NCBI RefSeq assembly: GCF_016482825.1
Contig: NZ_JAEMNV010000001.1
Span: 434,001 to 498,000, forward strand
Direction: 5' to 3'
Length of the DNA stretch: 64,000 nt
From: Antrihabitans stalagmiti
GTDB lineage: Bacteria > Actinomycetota > Actinomycetes > Mycobacteriales > Mycobacteriaceae
The position numbers were made by a program, and so were the translations under genes. Numbering within the stretch: position 1 is the first letter of the stretch; each line of letters begins with the position of its first letter. A model generated the notes under the pieces. That model saw nothing but the letters and a program-made list of their open reading frames with translations, was not told where the DNA came from and searched no databases. This document shows, piece after piece, positions 1-8,994 of the stretch.

Positions 1-1
1 C

Positions 2-265
2 ATTGCCTCGGCTTTCCCCCACGAAACCCGGTCGTTCGGGGACCGCACCGTGACAACCGACCGCGGTGTTCGGCCGTACCACGAACTCTTCTTCTGGACG
101 GCCGCAGCCACCTACGCAGGCTTGCCCGCAGCGAGTGCGCCTGTGGGCCTCGCCAGCGACGGACTCCCAGTCGGCGTCCAGATCATCGGACCGCACTACG
201 AGGACGACACGGTCCTGACGTTCGCAGAACTGGGTCCGTTCACTGCGGCTACGTTGCCTGGCTGA
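2..265 (+). CDS. Amidase-signature family protein, C-terminal fragment (starts before window)
   Basis: This is the last 87 codons of a gene that begins upstream of the window. The segment 'GLPAASAPVGLASDGLPVG' followed by 'VQIIGPHYEDDTVLTFAE' is the characteristic C-terminal end of amidase-signature hydrolases, which cleave amide bonds with a Ser-cis-Ser-Lys triad. The triad itself lies outside the window, so activity and substrate cannot be judged. The reading frame is open from base 2 to a TGA at 263-265. Its 3' end overlaps the 3' end of the convergent tldE gene by 17 bp, leaving no room for a separate terminator. Family assignment is firm; substrate is unknown. Confidence 0.85.
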   Translation: MASAFPHETRSFGDRTVTTDRGVRPYHELFFWTAAATYAGLPAASAPVGLASDGLPVGVQIIGPHYEDDTVLTFAELGPFTAATLPG

Positions 266-1610
266 CGGAAGACATGTGAAAGTCCGGTATCCGCAACGGC
301 GGCATCGCAGTTCGGGTGAACCAGTCTTTCCATTCGCGGGGGAGTGTCGGCTGCGTCGCGCCGGCCTCGCTGACCCGCCGAAGCAGATCGATCGGGCTCT
401 CGTTGAACCGGAAGTTGTTGACGGCGCCGGTGACTGCGCCGTCCTCGACGAGGTAGACGCCGTCGCGGGTGAGCCCGGTGAGCAGCAACGTCGCGGGATC
501 GACCTCGCGGATATACCAGAGCGTGGTCAGCAGCAGGCCACGCTCGGTGCGGGCGACCATGTCGTCGATGCTCGCCGCCGATCCGCCTGTGAGCAGCAGA
601 TTCTCACCGGGGACCGCGAACGTCGCGTCGAATTCCTGTGCCGCCGAACGCGGGTAGGCGAGTGCGTTGACGACGCCGTCGCGCACCCAGTCGACGCGGT
701 CGACGTCGATGCCGTTGTCGAACACCGATACGGACTCGCTCGACGATCCGGCGACGACGAACGGCGTCGTCTCCAGTCCAGGCGCGGCAGGATCGGAGAA
801 AAGCGTCAGCGGCAACTCGGTCAACTTTTCACCGATACGAGTGCCGCCAGGTTTGGACAACGCCGTGTGACCCTCTTGCGCGCCGCGGCCTTCCATCGTC
901 CACATCAGGTAGATCATCAGGTCCGCAACGGTCGATGGCGGCAGCAGCGTTTCGTACCGTCCCGCAGGAAGATCCACCCGTCTACCTGCCCAATCGAGGC
1001 GTGTCGACAACTCGGCCAGCATCGCGGGAATATCCACGTCGGCGAAATCGAGGGTGCCCGCACCTACCCAGGCGCTCGCGTCGGGATCGCGCTTGCCGTT
1101 GATCTCGACCGACCCGGTCGGGGCGACGTGCCTGCGTCGAACACCTGTCGAGGTGCCGAGCCAGGTGCTGTCGACGGTGTGGTGTGCGAATCCGTAGAGC
1201 CGATCGGGGCCGTCGAAGCCGCGCGCGAGATCGTCTGTGAGACCGGCAAAGACGCCGACATCGGTGTTGCCGGGTCCCGATTCCCAATCCTGCGACGACA
1301 CTGCACCGAGCAGCGGCATCGCGTCGTCGGCGGGTGCTGCACCACGGGCAGCGTCCTCGCTGGCACGGACGACGTCGGCTATGTCGGCAGGATCGATACT
1401 GCTCGACGTCACACTGCCGACCTGTGTGTCGGCGCCGTCGCGAACGATGGATACGACAGTCCAGGTACGTGACGACGACACCCCGTTCGTCGTCATCGAA
1501 TTGCCTGCCCACCGCAGGGCTGCTTCGCTCTGATCCGTGACGATGACAATCGCATCGTCGGCGCGCGAGTGCGCGAGTGCGCGATCCACAACCTCCTGTG
1601 CCGGGATCAC
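249..1610 (-). CDS. TldE/PmbA-family metalloprotease subunit
   Basis: This 453-residue protein is the PmbA/TldE partner of the TldD protein encoded immediately upstream. In characterised TldD/TldE systems the two form a heterodimer that degrades or trims unfolded peptides and some RiPP precursors; TldD carries the metal site and TldE lacks it. No HExxxH motif is visible here, as expected for the E subunit. The start is the GTG at 1608-1610: it overlaps the tldD stop as GTGA and has a GGAGG about 7 nt upstream, so longer in-frame extensions into tldD are unlikely. The overlap implies translational coupling. The 3' end overlaps the convergent amidase gene by 17 bp. Confidence 0.88.
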   Translation of the reverse strand: MIPAQEVVDRALAHSRADDAIVIVTDQSEAALRWAGNSMTTNGVSSSRTWTVVSIVRDGADTQVGSVTSSSIDPADIADVVRASEDAARGAAPADDAMPLLGAVSSQDWESGPGNTDVGVFAGLTDDLARGFDGPDRLYGFAHHTVDSTWLGTSTGVRRRHVAPTGSVEINGKRDPDASAWVGAGTLDFADVDIPAMLAELSTRLDWAGRRVDLPAGRYETLLPPSTVADLMIYLMWTMEGRGAQEGHTALSKPGGTRIGEKLTELPLTLFSDPAAPGLETTPFVVAGSSSESVSVFDNGIDVDRVDWVRDGVVNALAYPRSAAQEFDATFAVPGENLLLTGGSAASIDDMVARTERGLLLTTLWYIREVDPATLLLTGLTRDGVYLVEDGAVTGAVNNFRFNESPIDLLRRVSEAGATQPTLPREWKDWFTRTAMPPLRIPDFHMSSVSQAT

Positions 1611-3118
1611 TGTCCTGCCTCCGATCGGGTGTTGAGAATGTTGATGCCGCGCAGCAGAACCGACGGGCAGCCGTGACTCACCGCAGCGACCTGTCCTGGT
1701 TGCGCTTTGCCGCAGTTGAATGCACCGCCGAGGCGCCACGTCGACGGTCCGCCGACGGCCTCCATCGAACCCCAGAAGTCCGTCGTCGTTGCCTGATATG
1801 CGACGTCGCGCAACTGACCGTCCAACCGGCCGTTACGAATCCGGAAGAAGCGCTGACCTGTGAATTGAAAGTTGTAGCGCTGCATATCGATCGACCACGA
1901 CTTGTCGCCGACGATGTAGATGCCGTTCTGCACCCGTGAGATCAGGTCGTCGGTCGTCGTGTCGACGTTCGGATCTGGCTGCAGCGACACGTTCGCCATC
2001 CGCTGGATCGGAACGTGGTGTGGGGAGTCGGCATAGGAGCACCCGTTGGATCGTTCGAGGCCGAGCCGCGGTGCGAAGACCCGATCGAGTTGATAGCCCA
2101 CCAGAATGCCGTCGCGGACGAGATCCCAGCGTTGCCCGGCGACGCCGTCGTCGTCGAACCCGATCGATGCGAGACCGTGTTCCTCGGTTCGATCGGCGGT
2201 GACGTTCATGATCGGCGTGCCGTACTTCAAGGTGCCGAGCTTGTCCGGGGTCGCGAACGAGGTGCCGGCATAAGCAGCCTCGTAGCCGATCGCACGGTCG
2301 TATTCAGTTGCGTGGCCGATGGATTCGTGGATGGTGAGCCACAGGTTGGACGGTTCGATCACCAGATCCGTAGGTCCCGATTCGACGCTGGGCGCCTTGA
2401 CTTTCTCGGCCAGCCACTCCGGGATCTGCGCAAGTTCGCTCGACCAGTCCCATGTCGGTGTGTCGCTGAGGTACTCCCAGCCGCGGCCGACGGGCGGGGC
2501 GAGTGTGCGCATCGTCTCGAAGACACCTGCAGACTGGTCGACTGTCGTCGCTTCGATCTGTGGGTGCAGCCTGACCCGCTGCTGGGTGATCGACGACCCG
2601 GCCGAATCCGCATAGAACGTTTGCTCTTTGACTTGCAGAACGCTTGCCGTCGTGTGATCGACACCGTCCGACGCCGCGAGTCTGCCGCTGTATTCGGCCA
2701 GCAACCCGACCTTGTCAGCTGTCGGCACGTTGAACGGGTCGACCTCGTACGGCGATACCCAGACCACCTCGTCGTACACCGGTTCCGGTGCCAGCTCGAC
2801 GTTTTCGCGATTGAGCCTGCGCAGTGTCGTCGCGACGTGTGCCGCTCGGCGTGCTGTCTGTGCGGCGATATCGGGCGACAGTTCGGCGTTCGACGCGAAA
2901 CCCCAGGTGCCGTCGACGATTACGCGGACCGCCAGACCGAGGACAGAGGAATCCGAGACGGCTTGTACCTTGCCGTCGCGTAGCCGAATCGACTGTGTGA
3001 CCAACCGGTGGACCCGAACGTCGGCATGGCTGGCACCGGCTGCCCGTGCCGCGGCGAGCGCGGCGTCGGCCAGTGAGCGAAGGGGGAGTGCGCGGAACTC
3101 GTCGTCGACTTGTCTCAC
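1607..3118 (-). CDS. tldD: TldD-family metalloprotease, catalytic subunit
   Basis: This 503-residue protein has the TldD zinc motif HExxxH at about residues 264-269 (H-E-S-I-G-H). An N-terminal domain (about 1-200) of the TldD/PmbA fold precedes the catalytic C-terminal region. It should act in the cytosol with the product of the next gene, coupled by a GTGA overlap. I chose the GTG at 3116-3118 because the downstream sequence begins the conserved domain and further N-terminal extension would run through a hairpin. No RiPP precursor or maturation enzyme is nearby, so a general peptide-turnover role is more likely than toxin maturation. Length matches the family norm of about 480-510 residues. 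Confidence 0.9.
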   Translation of the reverse strand: MRQVDDEFRALPLRSLADAALAAARAAGASHADVRVHRLVTQSIRLRDGKVQAVSDSSVLGLAVRVIVDGTWGFASNAELSPDIAAQTARRAAHVATTLRRLNRENVELAPEPVYDEVVWVSPYEVDPFNVPTADKVGLLAEYSGRLAASDGVDHTTASVLQVKEQTFYADSAGSSITQQRVRLHPQIEATTVDQSAGVFETMRTLAPPVGRGWEYLSDTPTWDWSSELAQIPEWLAEKVKAPSVESGPTDLVIEPSNLWLTIHESIGHATEYDRAIGYEAAYAGTSFATPDKLGTLKYGTPIMNVTADRTEEHGLASIGFDDDGVAGQRWDLVRDGILVGYQLDRVFAPRLGLERSNGCSYADSPHHVPIQRMANVSLQPDPNVDTTTDDLISRVQNGIYIVGDKSWSIDMQRYNFQFTGQRFFRIRNGRLDGQLRDVAYQATTTDFWGSMEAVGGPSTWRLGGAFNCGKAQPGQVAAVSHGCPSVLLRGINILNTRSEAGQ

Positions 3119-3161
3119 GCCGACCACGCTAGTCGCGAAGCTTGCGTAGCGACCATTGAAC

Positions 3162-3198
3162 CTAGGCCGAGTCTCGAAGAATGCGAGACACGGCCTAG
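3162..3198 (-). terminator. Hairpin at the 3' end of the TSUP transporter gene
   Basis: Two 15-nt arms (3162-3176 and 3184-3198) pair with one mismatch around a 7-nt loop. The distal arm includes the TAG stop of the leftward transporter gene. There is no strong U-tract, as is common in high-GC actinobacteria. It would separate the transporter transcript from tldD. Confidence 0.6.
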
Positions 3199-3962
3199 CC
3201 GAATTGCTGCCAACCCAACCGGGCAACCATTGCGACGACGACGACGAGCAGCACGATCCTGACGAATCCCGACCCTTTGCTCAGTGCCATTCGCGAGCCG
3301 AAGATCGCGCCGACGATGTTGCAGGCTGCCATGGCCAATCCCAACGCCCACAACACATTGCCGGTAGCGGCGAAGAAGATCAGAGCGCCGAGATTGGATC
3401 CGGTGTTGATCACCTTGGCCATCGCCGCGCTGCGCACGAATTCGGTCCCGAGGAGCGTCGCGAACACGATGATCAGAAACGTGCCCGTACCTGGGCCGAG
3501 CAGGCCGTCGTAGAAGCCGATCAATCCGGCGCCGATGCCGACGACCAGCGCGACTTTCAACTGCGTCGGTCGGTGGGTCGCCATCGTCATACCGAGCTTC
3601 GGCCGTGCCGTGACGAACACTGCGACGGCAACCAGCACAACGATGATGATCGGAACGAACAGGTCTTTGTCGATCAGTGACACGGTCGCGGCACCGACAG
3701 CCGACGTCACCGCGGCCAGCACTCCTGCCGGAACCATCAGTCGCCACTGCATCGGAACCTTACGGGCGAACGTGGCGACCGCAGCACTGGTTCCGGCGAT
3801 GGCCGTCAACTTGTTCGTGCCGAGTGCCTGCGCAGGTGTGAGCGTGGGCGCAACGAGAAGCAGGACAGGTAGCACGATCAGCCCACCGCCGCCGACAACG
3901 GCGTCCACCCATCCCGCCGCGGTGGCAGCCGCAAGCAACGCCATCCAATCGGTCGCGCTCAC
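3195..3962 (-). CDS. TSUP (TauE/SafE) family membrane transporter
   Basis: This 255-residue integral membrane protein belongs to the TauE/SafE (TSUP) family, whose members export or import sulfite, sulfoacetate and other organosulfur anions. The family signature is seen near the N-terminus (G-W-V-D-A-V-V-G-G-G-G, then 'LGTNKLTAIAGTSAA'). About eight hydrophobic segments form two repeated halves. It starts with GTG at 3960-3962 behind a short AAGG. It is divergent, by 56 bp, from a sensor kinase gene, but nothing in the sequence shows that the kinase controls it. The substrate cannot be predicted from sequence. Confidence 0.85.
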   Translation of the reverse strand: MSATDWMALLAAATAAGWVDAVVGGGGLIVLPVLLLVAPTLTPAQALGTNKLTAIAGTSAAVATFARKVPMQWRLMVPAGVLAAVTSAVGAATVSLIDKDLFVPIIIVVLVAVAVFVTARPKLGMTMATHRPTQLKVALVVGIGAGLIGFYDGLLGPGTGTFLIIVFATLLGTEFVRSAAMAKVINTGSNLGALIFFAATGNVLWALGLAMAACNIVGAIFGSRMALSKGSGFVRIVLLVVVVAMVARLGWQQFG

Positions 3963-4018
3963 AAATGGTGCCTTTCGGTCGGTGATCGTCAGCTTAGAGC
4001 GGGCCGCGACCTACGCTT

Positions 4019-5182
4019 GTGCCCATGCGCAGGTTCAGTCTGTGGCTCCGCGGGAAGCCGATGGTTGCCGATTCGATGTTGGCTTTCGCGCTGTTCTTGG
4101 CAGACATGATTCCGGCCAGTCAGTCGAACAATCCGCTGGTCTTCGTCGCCTTCGCCGTGCTGATCTGCGTTCCGGTGGCATTTCGTCGTCGCTATCCGGT
4201 CTTGATTTCGTGGATCCTCGTATCTATCTCGTTCGCGAACACCGCACTCACCACCGCGATCGACGACACCGAGGCGGGACACATCAGCCTGCTCGGACTC
4301 GGCATATCGCTGTACACGTTGGCTGCCTATGTCGGTCGCAAAGACGCGGCCATCTACTTGGCGGCGTTGATCGTCGACTCCTCGCTGTCGCTGTACCTGA
4401 TCGAGCAGGAGAGAGTGGTCACGGCTGCCTTCGTCAGCCTCTTCTATGCGCTGTGCTGGATCACCGCCGAGTTCACCGGTGCCAGACGCGCCTACGACGA
4501 CGAAGTGGCTGCGCGCCTGGCGGTCGCCGACTACGACCGCGAACGCAGTGCTCACGAGGCTGTCATCGCCGAGCGCACGCGCATCGCGCGGGAACTGCAC
4601 GACGTCGTCGCGCACGCGGTGAGTGTGATGATCGTCCAGGCGGACGGAGCGTCGTATGCCCTGAAAACCGACCCGCACGCCGCAGAGACCGCACTGACCA
4701 ACATCGCCGCCACCGGTCGACAGGCCCTCGGCGAACTTCGTCGCACAGTGGATTTGTTGCGCACCGACGAGACGCCGGAACAACTTCCACAACATGGCTC
4801 GGCCGGTGTCGCCAAGGTCGCGGAGATGATGCGGCGTGCGGGACTCGCAGTCGAACTGGAACAGACCGGCCAACTCGACGACATCGAGCCGCGGATCAGC
4901 CTCGGCGTTCATCGCATCGTGCAGGAGTCGCTCACCAACGTGCTGCGGCACGCCGGGCCCGACGCCAAAGCGTGGGTACGGGTGGAGCGCCGAGCCGACG
5001 ACGTGTTGATCGAGATCACCGACAACGGTTTCATCGCACCACGTTTCACAGGTGGCGGCGGTAACGGCATGGTTGGCATGCGGGAACGTGTCGCGGTCTT
5101 GAGCGGCACCCTTGTCGCGGGTCAGCGCCCCGATGGCGGCTGGCGGGTCCGCGCAACGCTGCCGCTGCAGATCGACGACTAG
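4019..5182 (+). CDS. NarL-type membrane sensor histidine kinase
   Basis: This 387-residue kinase has four to five predicted membrane segments in residues 15-150 and no large extracellular loop. A HisKA_3 dimerisation domain follows, with the phospho-acceptor His at residue 194 (in 'ARELHDVVAHAV'), then a HATPase_c domain with a D-N-G-F N/G box near residue 332. It would autophosphorylate and pass phosphate to the response regulator encoded 9 bp downstream. The GTG at 4019 gives the annotated start; an ATG two codons later is equally possible. The signal is unknown; the short membrane sensor suggests an intramembrane or envelope stimulus. Confidence 0.9.
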   Translation: MPMRRFSLWLRGKPMVADSMLAFALFLADMIPASQSNNPLVFVAFAVLICVPVAFRRRYPVLISWILVSISFANTALTTAIDDTEAGHISLLGLGISLYTLAAYVGRKDAAIYLAALIVDSSLSLYLIEQERVVTAAFVSLFYALCWITAEFTGARRAYDDEVAARLAVADYDRERSAHEAVIAERTRIARELHDVVAHAVSVMIVQADGASYALKTDPHAAETALTNIAATGRQALGELRRTVDLLRTDETPEQLPQHGSAGVAKVAEMMRRAGLAVELEQTGQLDDIEPRISLGVHRIVQESLTNVLRHAGPDAKAWVRVERRADDVLIEITDNGFIAPRFTGGGGNGMVGMRERVAVLSGTLVAGQRPDGGWRVRATLPLQIDD

Positions 5183-5191
5183 ATTGGGCAC

Positions 5192-5851
5192 GTGCCGATT
5201 ACTGTGCTCATCGTCGACGATCAAGAGTTGATGCGAATGGGACTGAAGATGGTCCTCAACGCTCACGAGGACATCACGGTCGTCGGGGAAGCGGCCAACG
5301 GGGCCGCCGCGATCACCCAAACTCGTTTGCTCGCACCGGATGTGGTGTTGATGGACGTTCGGATGCCCGTTGTGGACGGTGTCACGGCAACCGAGAGAAT
5401 CGTCGAATCGGGCGGTGCCAGCCGGGTTTTGGTGATGACGACCTTCGACCTCGACGAACATGCACTCGGCGCGCTGCGGGCAGGTGCGAGCGGTTTTCTG
5501 CTGAAAGACACGCCGCCGGAGGAACTGATCGCGGCGATCCGAAACGTGGCAGCCGGCGACGCCGTCGTGTCACCGAAGGTAACGAAAAGACTGCTGAGTC
5601 GCTTCATCGGTGAGGCGCCTGCACCTACGCGTGATGTGAGTGTGTTCGACGTCCTGACCGGCAGGGAGCGCGAGGTGCTCGAGCAGTTGGCGGGCGGGCG
5701 ATCGAACGCCGAGATCGCCGAGCAGCTGTTTCTGTCGGAGGCGACCGTCAAGACGCACGTCGGACGCGTGCTTACGAAACTCGGTCTGCGCGATCGGGTT
5801 CAGGCTGTCGTGCTCGCCTACGAGACGGGGTTGGTGCGGCCAGGAGCGTGA
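5192..5851 (+). CDS. NarL/LuxR-family response regulator
   Basis: This 219-residue protein has an N-terminal receiver domain with the phosphorylatable Asp at residue 55 (in 'DVVLMDVRMP') and switch Lys in 'GFLLKDTPPEE'. A C-terminal LuxR-type helix-turn-helix (about 150-215, 'LTGREREVLEQLAGG') binds DNA. It starts with GTG 9 bp after the kinase stop, so the two are a co-transcribed two-component pair. Targets cannot be read from the sequence. A strong hairpin lies 34 bp after its stop. Confidence 0.92.
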   Translation: MPITVLIVDDQELMRMGLKMVLNAHEDITVVGEAANGAAAITQTRLLAPDVVLMDVRMPVVDGVTATERIVESGGASRVLVMTTFDLDEHALGALRAGASGFLLKDTPPEELIAAIRNVAAGDAVVSPKVTKRLLSRFIGEAPAPTRDVSVFDVLTGREREVLEQLAGGRSNAEIAEQLFLSEATVKTHVGRVLTKLGLRDRVQAVVLAYETGLVRPGA

Positions 5852-5885
5852 CGCTCGAGCGGGGCGAGGGGAGTGAAAAGCGCCT

Positions 5886-5925
5886 GTGCGCGGTTGCAGG
5901 GTCCATTGACCCCGCAACCGCGCAC
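5886..5925. terminator. Bidirectional terminator hairpin
   Basis: Perfect 12-nt arms GTGCGCGGTTGC (5886-5897) and its complement (5914-5925) flank an inner GGGTC/GACCC stem. It lies between the convergent response regulator gene and the secreted-protein gene and could end transcription from both sides. Confidence 0.75.
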
Positions 5926-5988
5926 GGGCACCGGAGGTGCCTACGAATCGGACCTGGTCGGCTCGGCTCGTAAGCTCGCGGGCAAAGT

Positions 5989-6624
5989 TTATGCGGTGAA
6001 GCTGCCGACTGTCGGGAGTGCAAAGCAGTTCGCGCCGGATGCGTAGCTCACGCCACCGAACATGGCTGCCAGGACGGGTCCGCTGCCGGTCGGGACGGTC
6101 TTCGACAGGGTGGGGATACCCGCGAGGTTGTCGTCGAGGGTGACGATTCCGCCCTTGAAGGTCGACAGGTTGATCCACGCAACGCTCAGATTCGACGTCT
6201 TCGGTATGTCGACGAAACCGGGAATTGCCTGGAATCGCAGTTCGCCCTTGTTGATCCACGGCGGGATCGGGAAGTTGGGTCCACCCTGTGCGCTGGCGAC
6301 GGTCACCGTTGCCGGTGCCCCCGCGATGCCGCAGCCGAGTGTCGGTGCCGGGTAGATGAACGGCTGTGGGGTCGTGATGCCGAGGTCGGGGATCTCGATG
6401 ACGCCGAGCAGGTTCGCGACGGCCTGGACGGCGTCGGGTCCCATGGTCGCTGCGGCCTGCTGCAGTTCGATCGGACTTGCTTCGAGAACCGACGCTGCGA
6501 TGGTCGGGATGGCGGCGACCTCGGGAGTTGGCGCGGCAGCTGCGGTTCCGGTGAACACGACTGCTGCTGCCATCGATACGAACAGCGCGGACGTCGTTCG
6601 GACGACGCGGGACCGACGGTTCAT
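5989..6624 (-). CDS. Secreted protein of unknown function
   Basis: This 211-residue protein has a clear Sec signal peptide: a basic start (MNRRSRVVRTT), a hydrophobic core to about residue 26, and an A-x-A-type cleavage site near residues 28-31 (TAAAA). The mature part is rich in Pro, Gly, Ile and Thr, has two cysteines far apart that could pair (about residues 97 and 201), and shows no catalytic motif I recognise. No membrane anchor or sortase signal is visible, so it is probably released or loosely attached to the envelope. The start has a GGAG about 7 nt upstream. It is likely a genus-level conserved exported protein; function is unknown. Confidence 0.75.
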   Translation of the reverse strand: MNRRSRVVRTTSALFVSMAAAVVFTGTAAAAPTPEVAAIPTIAASVLEASPIELQQAAATMGPDAVQAVANLLGVIEIPDLGITTPQPFIYPAPTLGCGIAGAPATVTVASAQGGPNFPIPPWINKGELRFQAIPGFVDIPKTSNLSVAWINLSTFKGGIVTLDDNLAGIPTLSKTVPTGSGPVLAAMFGGVSYASGANCFALPTVGSFTA

Positions 6625-6769
6625 GCACGCTCCTGATCGAGATACTGATGTTGCTGATGTGACGCCTTGTGAAGATCATCACGAGCGGACGGTCTCAATG
6701 TCAACTTGAGGTTTCGCATTGTTATCGGACCGACGCGGGAGAAAAATCGGCACCCCGAACGTTGACTGT

Positions 6770-6801
6770 GTAGATCCGGAAAAAGGTAGATCCGGAGAAA
6801 G
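6770..6801 (+). repeat. Tandem 16-bp duplication carrying the fxsA ribosome binding region
   Basis: A 16-bp unit beginning GTAGATCCGG is repeated head to tail (6770-6785 and 6786-6801) with one difference. Each copy holds a purine-rich Shine-Dalgarno-like run (GGAAAAAG, GGAGAAAG). Only the second is at usable distance from the ATG at 6810. Confidence 0.7.
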
Positions 6802-6809
6802 GTGAAGCC

Positions 6810-7331
6810 ATGCCGGTGTTGTTGTTCGTTCTCTACGTCGTAGCCGAGATTGCTGCAATCGCCACGGTCGCGCATTTCGTCGGTCCGCTGTGGACCGTGC
6901 TGCTGCTCATCGCGGGGTCGGCGATCGGAATCGTCGTTGTCCGCGCCCAGGGTCGCCGCGTCATGGACGGTTTCCGGCGGGCATCTCGGGGTGAGGGATC
7001 ACCGGGCGGCGCGATGGCCGACGGTGCTCTCGTCGCACTCGGTGCCGCGCTGATGTTCGTGCCTGGACTGGTCACGTCCGTACTCGGTCTGCTGTTGCTG
7101 GCACCGCCGACGCGAGCGATGCTGCGACCCGTCGTCGTCGCTATCACTGCGCGGAGGTTCGCGGCTGTCGCTGCCGCCGCATCGGCCGCCGCAGCCTCGG
7201 GTGGCGCGGTCGTCGTCGACGGCGAAGTCGTCGAGCAGTGGTACGAGCCCGACTTCCTTGCCGAGCCGCAACCTGCCGTGACCTCGAGGCAGGTCGACGA
7301 GACGATCTATATCGACGAGCAGCGCTACTGA
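6810..7331 (+). CDS. fxsA: FxsA family membrane protein
   Basis: This 173-residue protein matches FxsA, a small membrane protein first known because overproduction relieves phage T7 exclusion by plasmid F. The first about 110 residues hold three to four membrane segments with the family pattern of a GxAIGxxxVRxQG-like loop, followed by an Ala-rich acidic cytosolic tail. Its physiological role is unresolved. In mycobacteria fxsA lies close to ppm1 and rbpA, as it does here. Its 3' end lies 4 bp from the convergent kinase gene. Confidence 0.85.
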   Translation: MPVLLFVLYVVAEIAAIATVAHFVGPLWTVLLLIAGSAIGIVVVRAQGRRVMDGFRRASRGEGSPGGAMADGALVALGAALMFVPGLVTSVLGLLLLAPPTRAMLRPVVVAITARRFAAVAAAASAAAASGGAVVVDGEVVEQWYEPDFLAEPQPAVTSRQVDETIYIDEQRY

Positions 7332-7335
7332 GGAC

Positions 7336-8874
7336 CTACTGCTTGCGCAGCGTGCCGGTGATCTGGCCGAGCACGCCGGTCGTGCTGTAGCGCATCGAAC
7401 CGTCGGGCAGCAACTGCAACGTCGAGACGGTTCCATCGTCCATGCAGCCCGAGTTGGTCCCTGGCGCGAGGCGCGATCGCAAGCTGATGTCGGTAGCGCT
7501 GGTGACCTCGATCAGCGTGTCTATCCGCTCGCACTTCGTGCGCGTCAAGCCGCCGGTGTTGGACGACGTCGCAACCTCGTCCCCGACCGTCCCCTCCGTC
7601 AACGAGACGACGATCTCGAAGGGAATCGGTCCGTCGTTGGCAGAGCCGGTCCACGTGCCGACATAAGCGTCCGGTAGCGCGGCGGCGGCCGGAGTTGTCG
7701 TCGTCGGTTCGCTGCTGGTCGTCGGTTCGGTGGTCTCCACCGCGGTCGTGCCTGAACTTGTGCTCGCGTCGTTCGCAGGGTCGTTGCGACGATCCATCAG
7801 GGTGAGTGTCAGCACCATGACGCCGGCGAACAGCGCCAACAGCACCACCACAGCGACGAACCCGCCGACGGCACGTCGAGCGCGACGCGGCTTCGGGGCC
7901 GCGACAGGCACAGGCTGCTGCGCGGTCGCCTGTCGCTCGTCGGGCCGCCACTGCTGGGTGGGCTGTTCGATGTTGTCGTCGTGGGAGTCCTCGAGTTCGA
8001 GTAGTGCCACCGCACGGCTGCTGATGTGTTCCAGGACAGGCCTCGGCAACCAGCCGACCGTGTCGGTTCTCCCGAAGTTCGCGAGCTGATCGAGCAGCTG
8101 CCGAGGCGTCGGACGTCGCGCGGGCTCTTTGTCCAGGCACGCCGAGATGATCGGAAGCAACGAGGAAGGCACGCCGGTGAGGTCGGGATCCTCCTGGACG
8201 ACACGCCACAGCATCGCAACGACCGACCCCTCGCCGAACGGACCGTGGCCGGTCGCGGCGTAGACGAGCACGCCGCCGAGTGAGAACACGTCGCCTGCGG
8301 GACCGAGCGTTGCGCCGCCCGTCACCTGCTCGGGACACATGAAGTTCGGTGAACCGATCACCTCGCCGGTGGTCGTCAACACGCTGTCCTCTGCCGCACG
8401 CGCGATACCGAAGTCGATCACCTTCGGACCCTCGGAAGTCAGCAATACGTTCGACGGCTTGAGGTCTCGGTGCACGATGCCTGCGTCGTGGACCGTGATC
8501 AGGGCGCGAGCGAGTCCGTCGGCGAGGACGTGCAGCGACCGTTCCGGCAGCGGACCGTACAGTTCGACAGCCTCGTTGAGCGACAGTCCCGCGACGTAAC
8601 CCGTTGCAAGCCATGGTCGTTCGGCATTCACGTCGGCGTCGAGCACGGGCGCGGTGTACGGACCTGCAACGCGCCGCGCGGCGGTCACCTCGCGCTGGAA
8701 CCGCATCCGGAAACTCGGATCGTGCGACAACTCCGGGCGGACGACCTTCACCGCAAGAGTGCGGCCGCGCGAGTTGCGGCCGAGGTAAACCGTTCCCATG
8801 CCACCGGAACCGAGGACTCCGAGGAGTCGATAGTCGCCGATTCGGCTCGGGTCGGCAGCGGCCAGCGGTCGCAT
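7336..8874 (-). CDS. Transmembrane Ser/Thr protein kinase (PknB-type) with extracellular domain
   Basis: This 512-residue kinase has a complete Hanks-type catalytic domain (about 15-265): glycine loop 'LGSGGMGTVY', ATP-binding Lys43, catalytic loop HRDLKPSN with Asp136, and DFG at 153-155. A Pro-rich juxtamembrane linker leads to one membrane helix (about 335-358). A Thr/Ser-rich stalk then leads to an extracellular domain with two Cys near the C-terminus, which may sense a ligand. It should phosphorylate cytosolic or envelope proteins on Ser/Thr. The start ATG at 8872-8874 has a strong GAGAGGAG upstream; the open frame extends further 5' but without kinase homology. It is divergent from the amidohydrolase gene. 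Confidence 0.92.
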   Translation of the reverse strand: MRPLAAADPSRIGDYRLLGVLGSGGMGTVYLGRNSRGRTLAVKVVRPELSHDPSFRMRFQREVTAARRVAGPYTAPVLDADVNAERPWLATGYVAGLSLNEAVELYGPLPERSLHVLADGLARALITVHDAGIVHRDLKPSNVLLTSEGPKVIDFGIARAAEDSVLTTTGEVIGSPNFMCPEQVTGGATLGPAGDVFSLGGVLVYAATGHGPFGEGSVVAMLWRVVQEDPDLTGVPSSLLPIISACLDKEPARRPTPRQLLDQLANFGRTDTVGWLPRPVLEHISSRAVALLELEDSHDDNIEQPTQQWRPDERQATAQQPVPVAAPKPRRARRAVGGFVAVVVLLALFAGVMVLTLTLMDRRNDPANDASTSSGTTAVETTEPTTSSEPTTTTPAAAALPDAYVGTWTGSANDGPIPFEIVVSLTEGTVGDEVATSSNTGGLTRTKCERIDTLIEVTSATDISLRSRLAPGTNSGCMDDGTVSTLQLLPDGSMRYSTTGVLGQITGTLRKQ

Positions 8875-8994
8875 CGTGTGCAGCTCCTCTCGCCACCTCG
8901 GATGCGACGACGGTGCAGCAGCCGAATCGAAGTGGGCAAGGACATAGGCTACCGACGCCGGAGCTGATCGCGGCAGCAGGCAGACTGGTTTCCC

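Noticed and set aside
249-3118. TldD/TldE as part of a RiPP maturation system
   Set aside because: No small precursor gene, radical-SAM or cyclodehydratase gene is nearby; the pair is a common housekeeping protease in actinobacteria.
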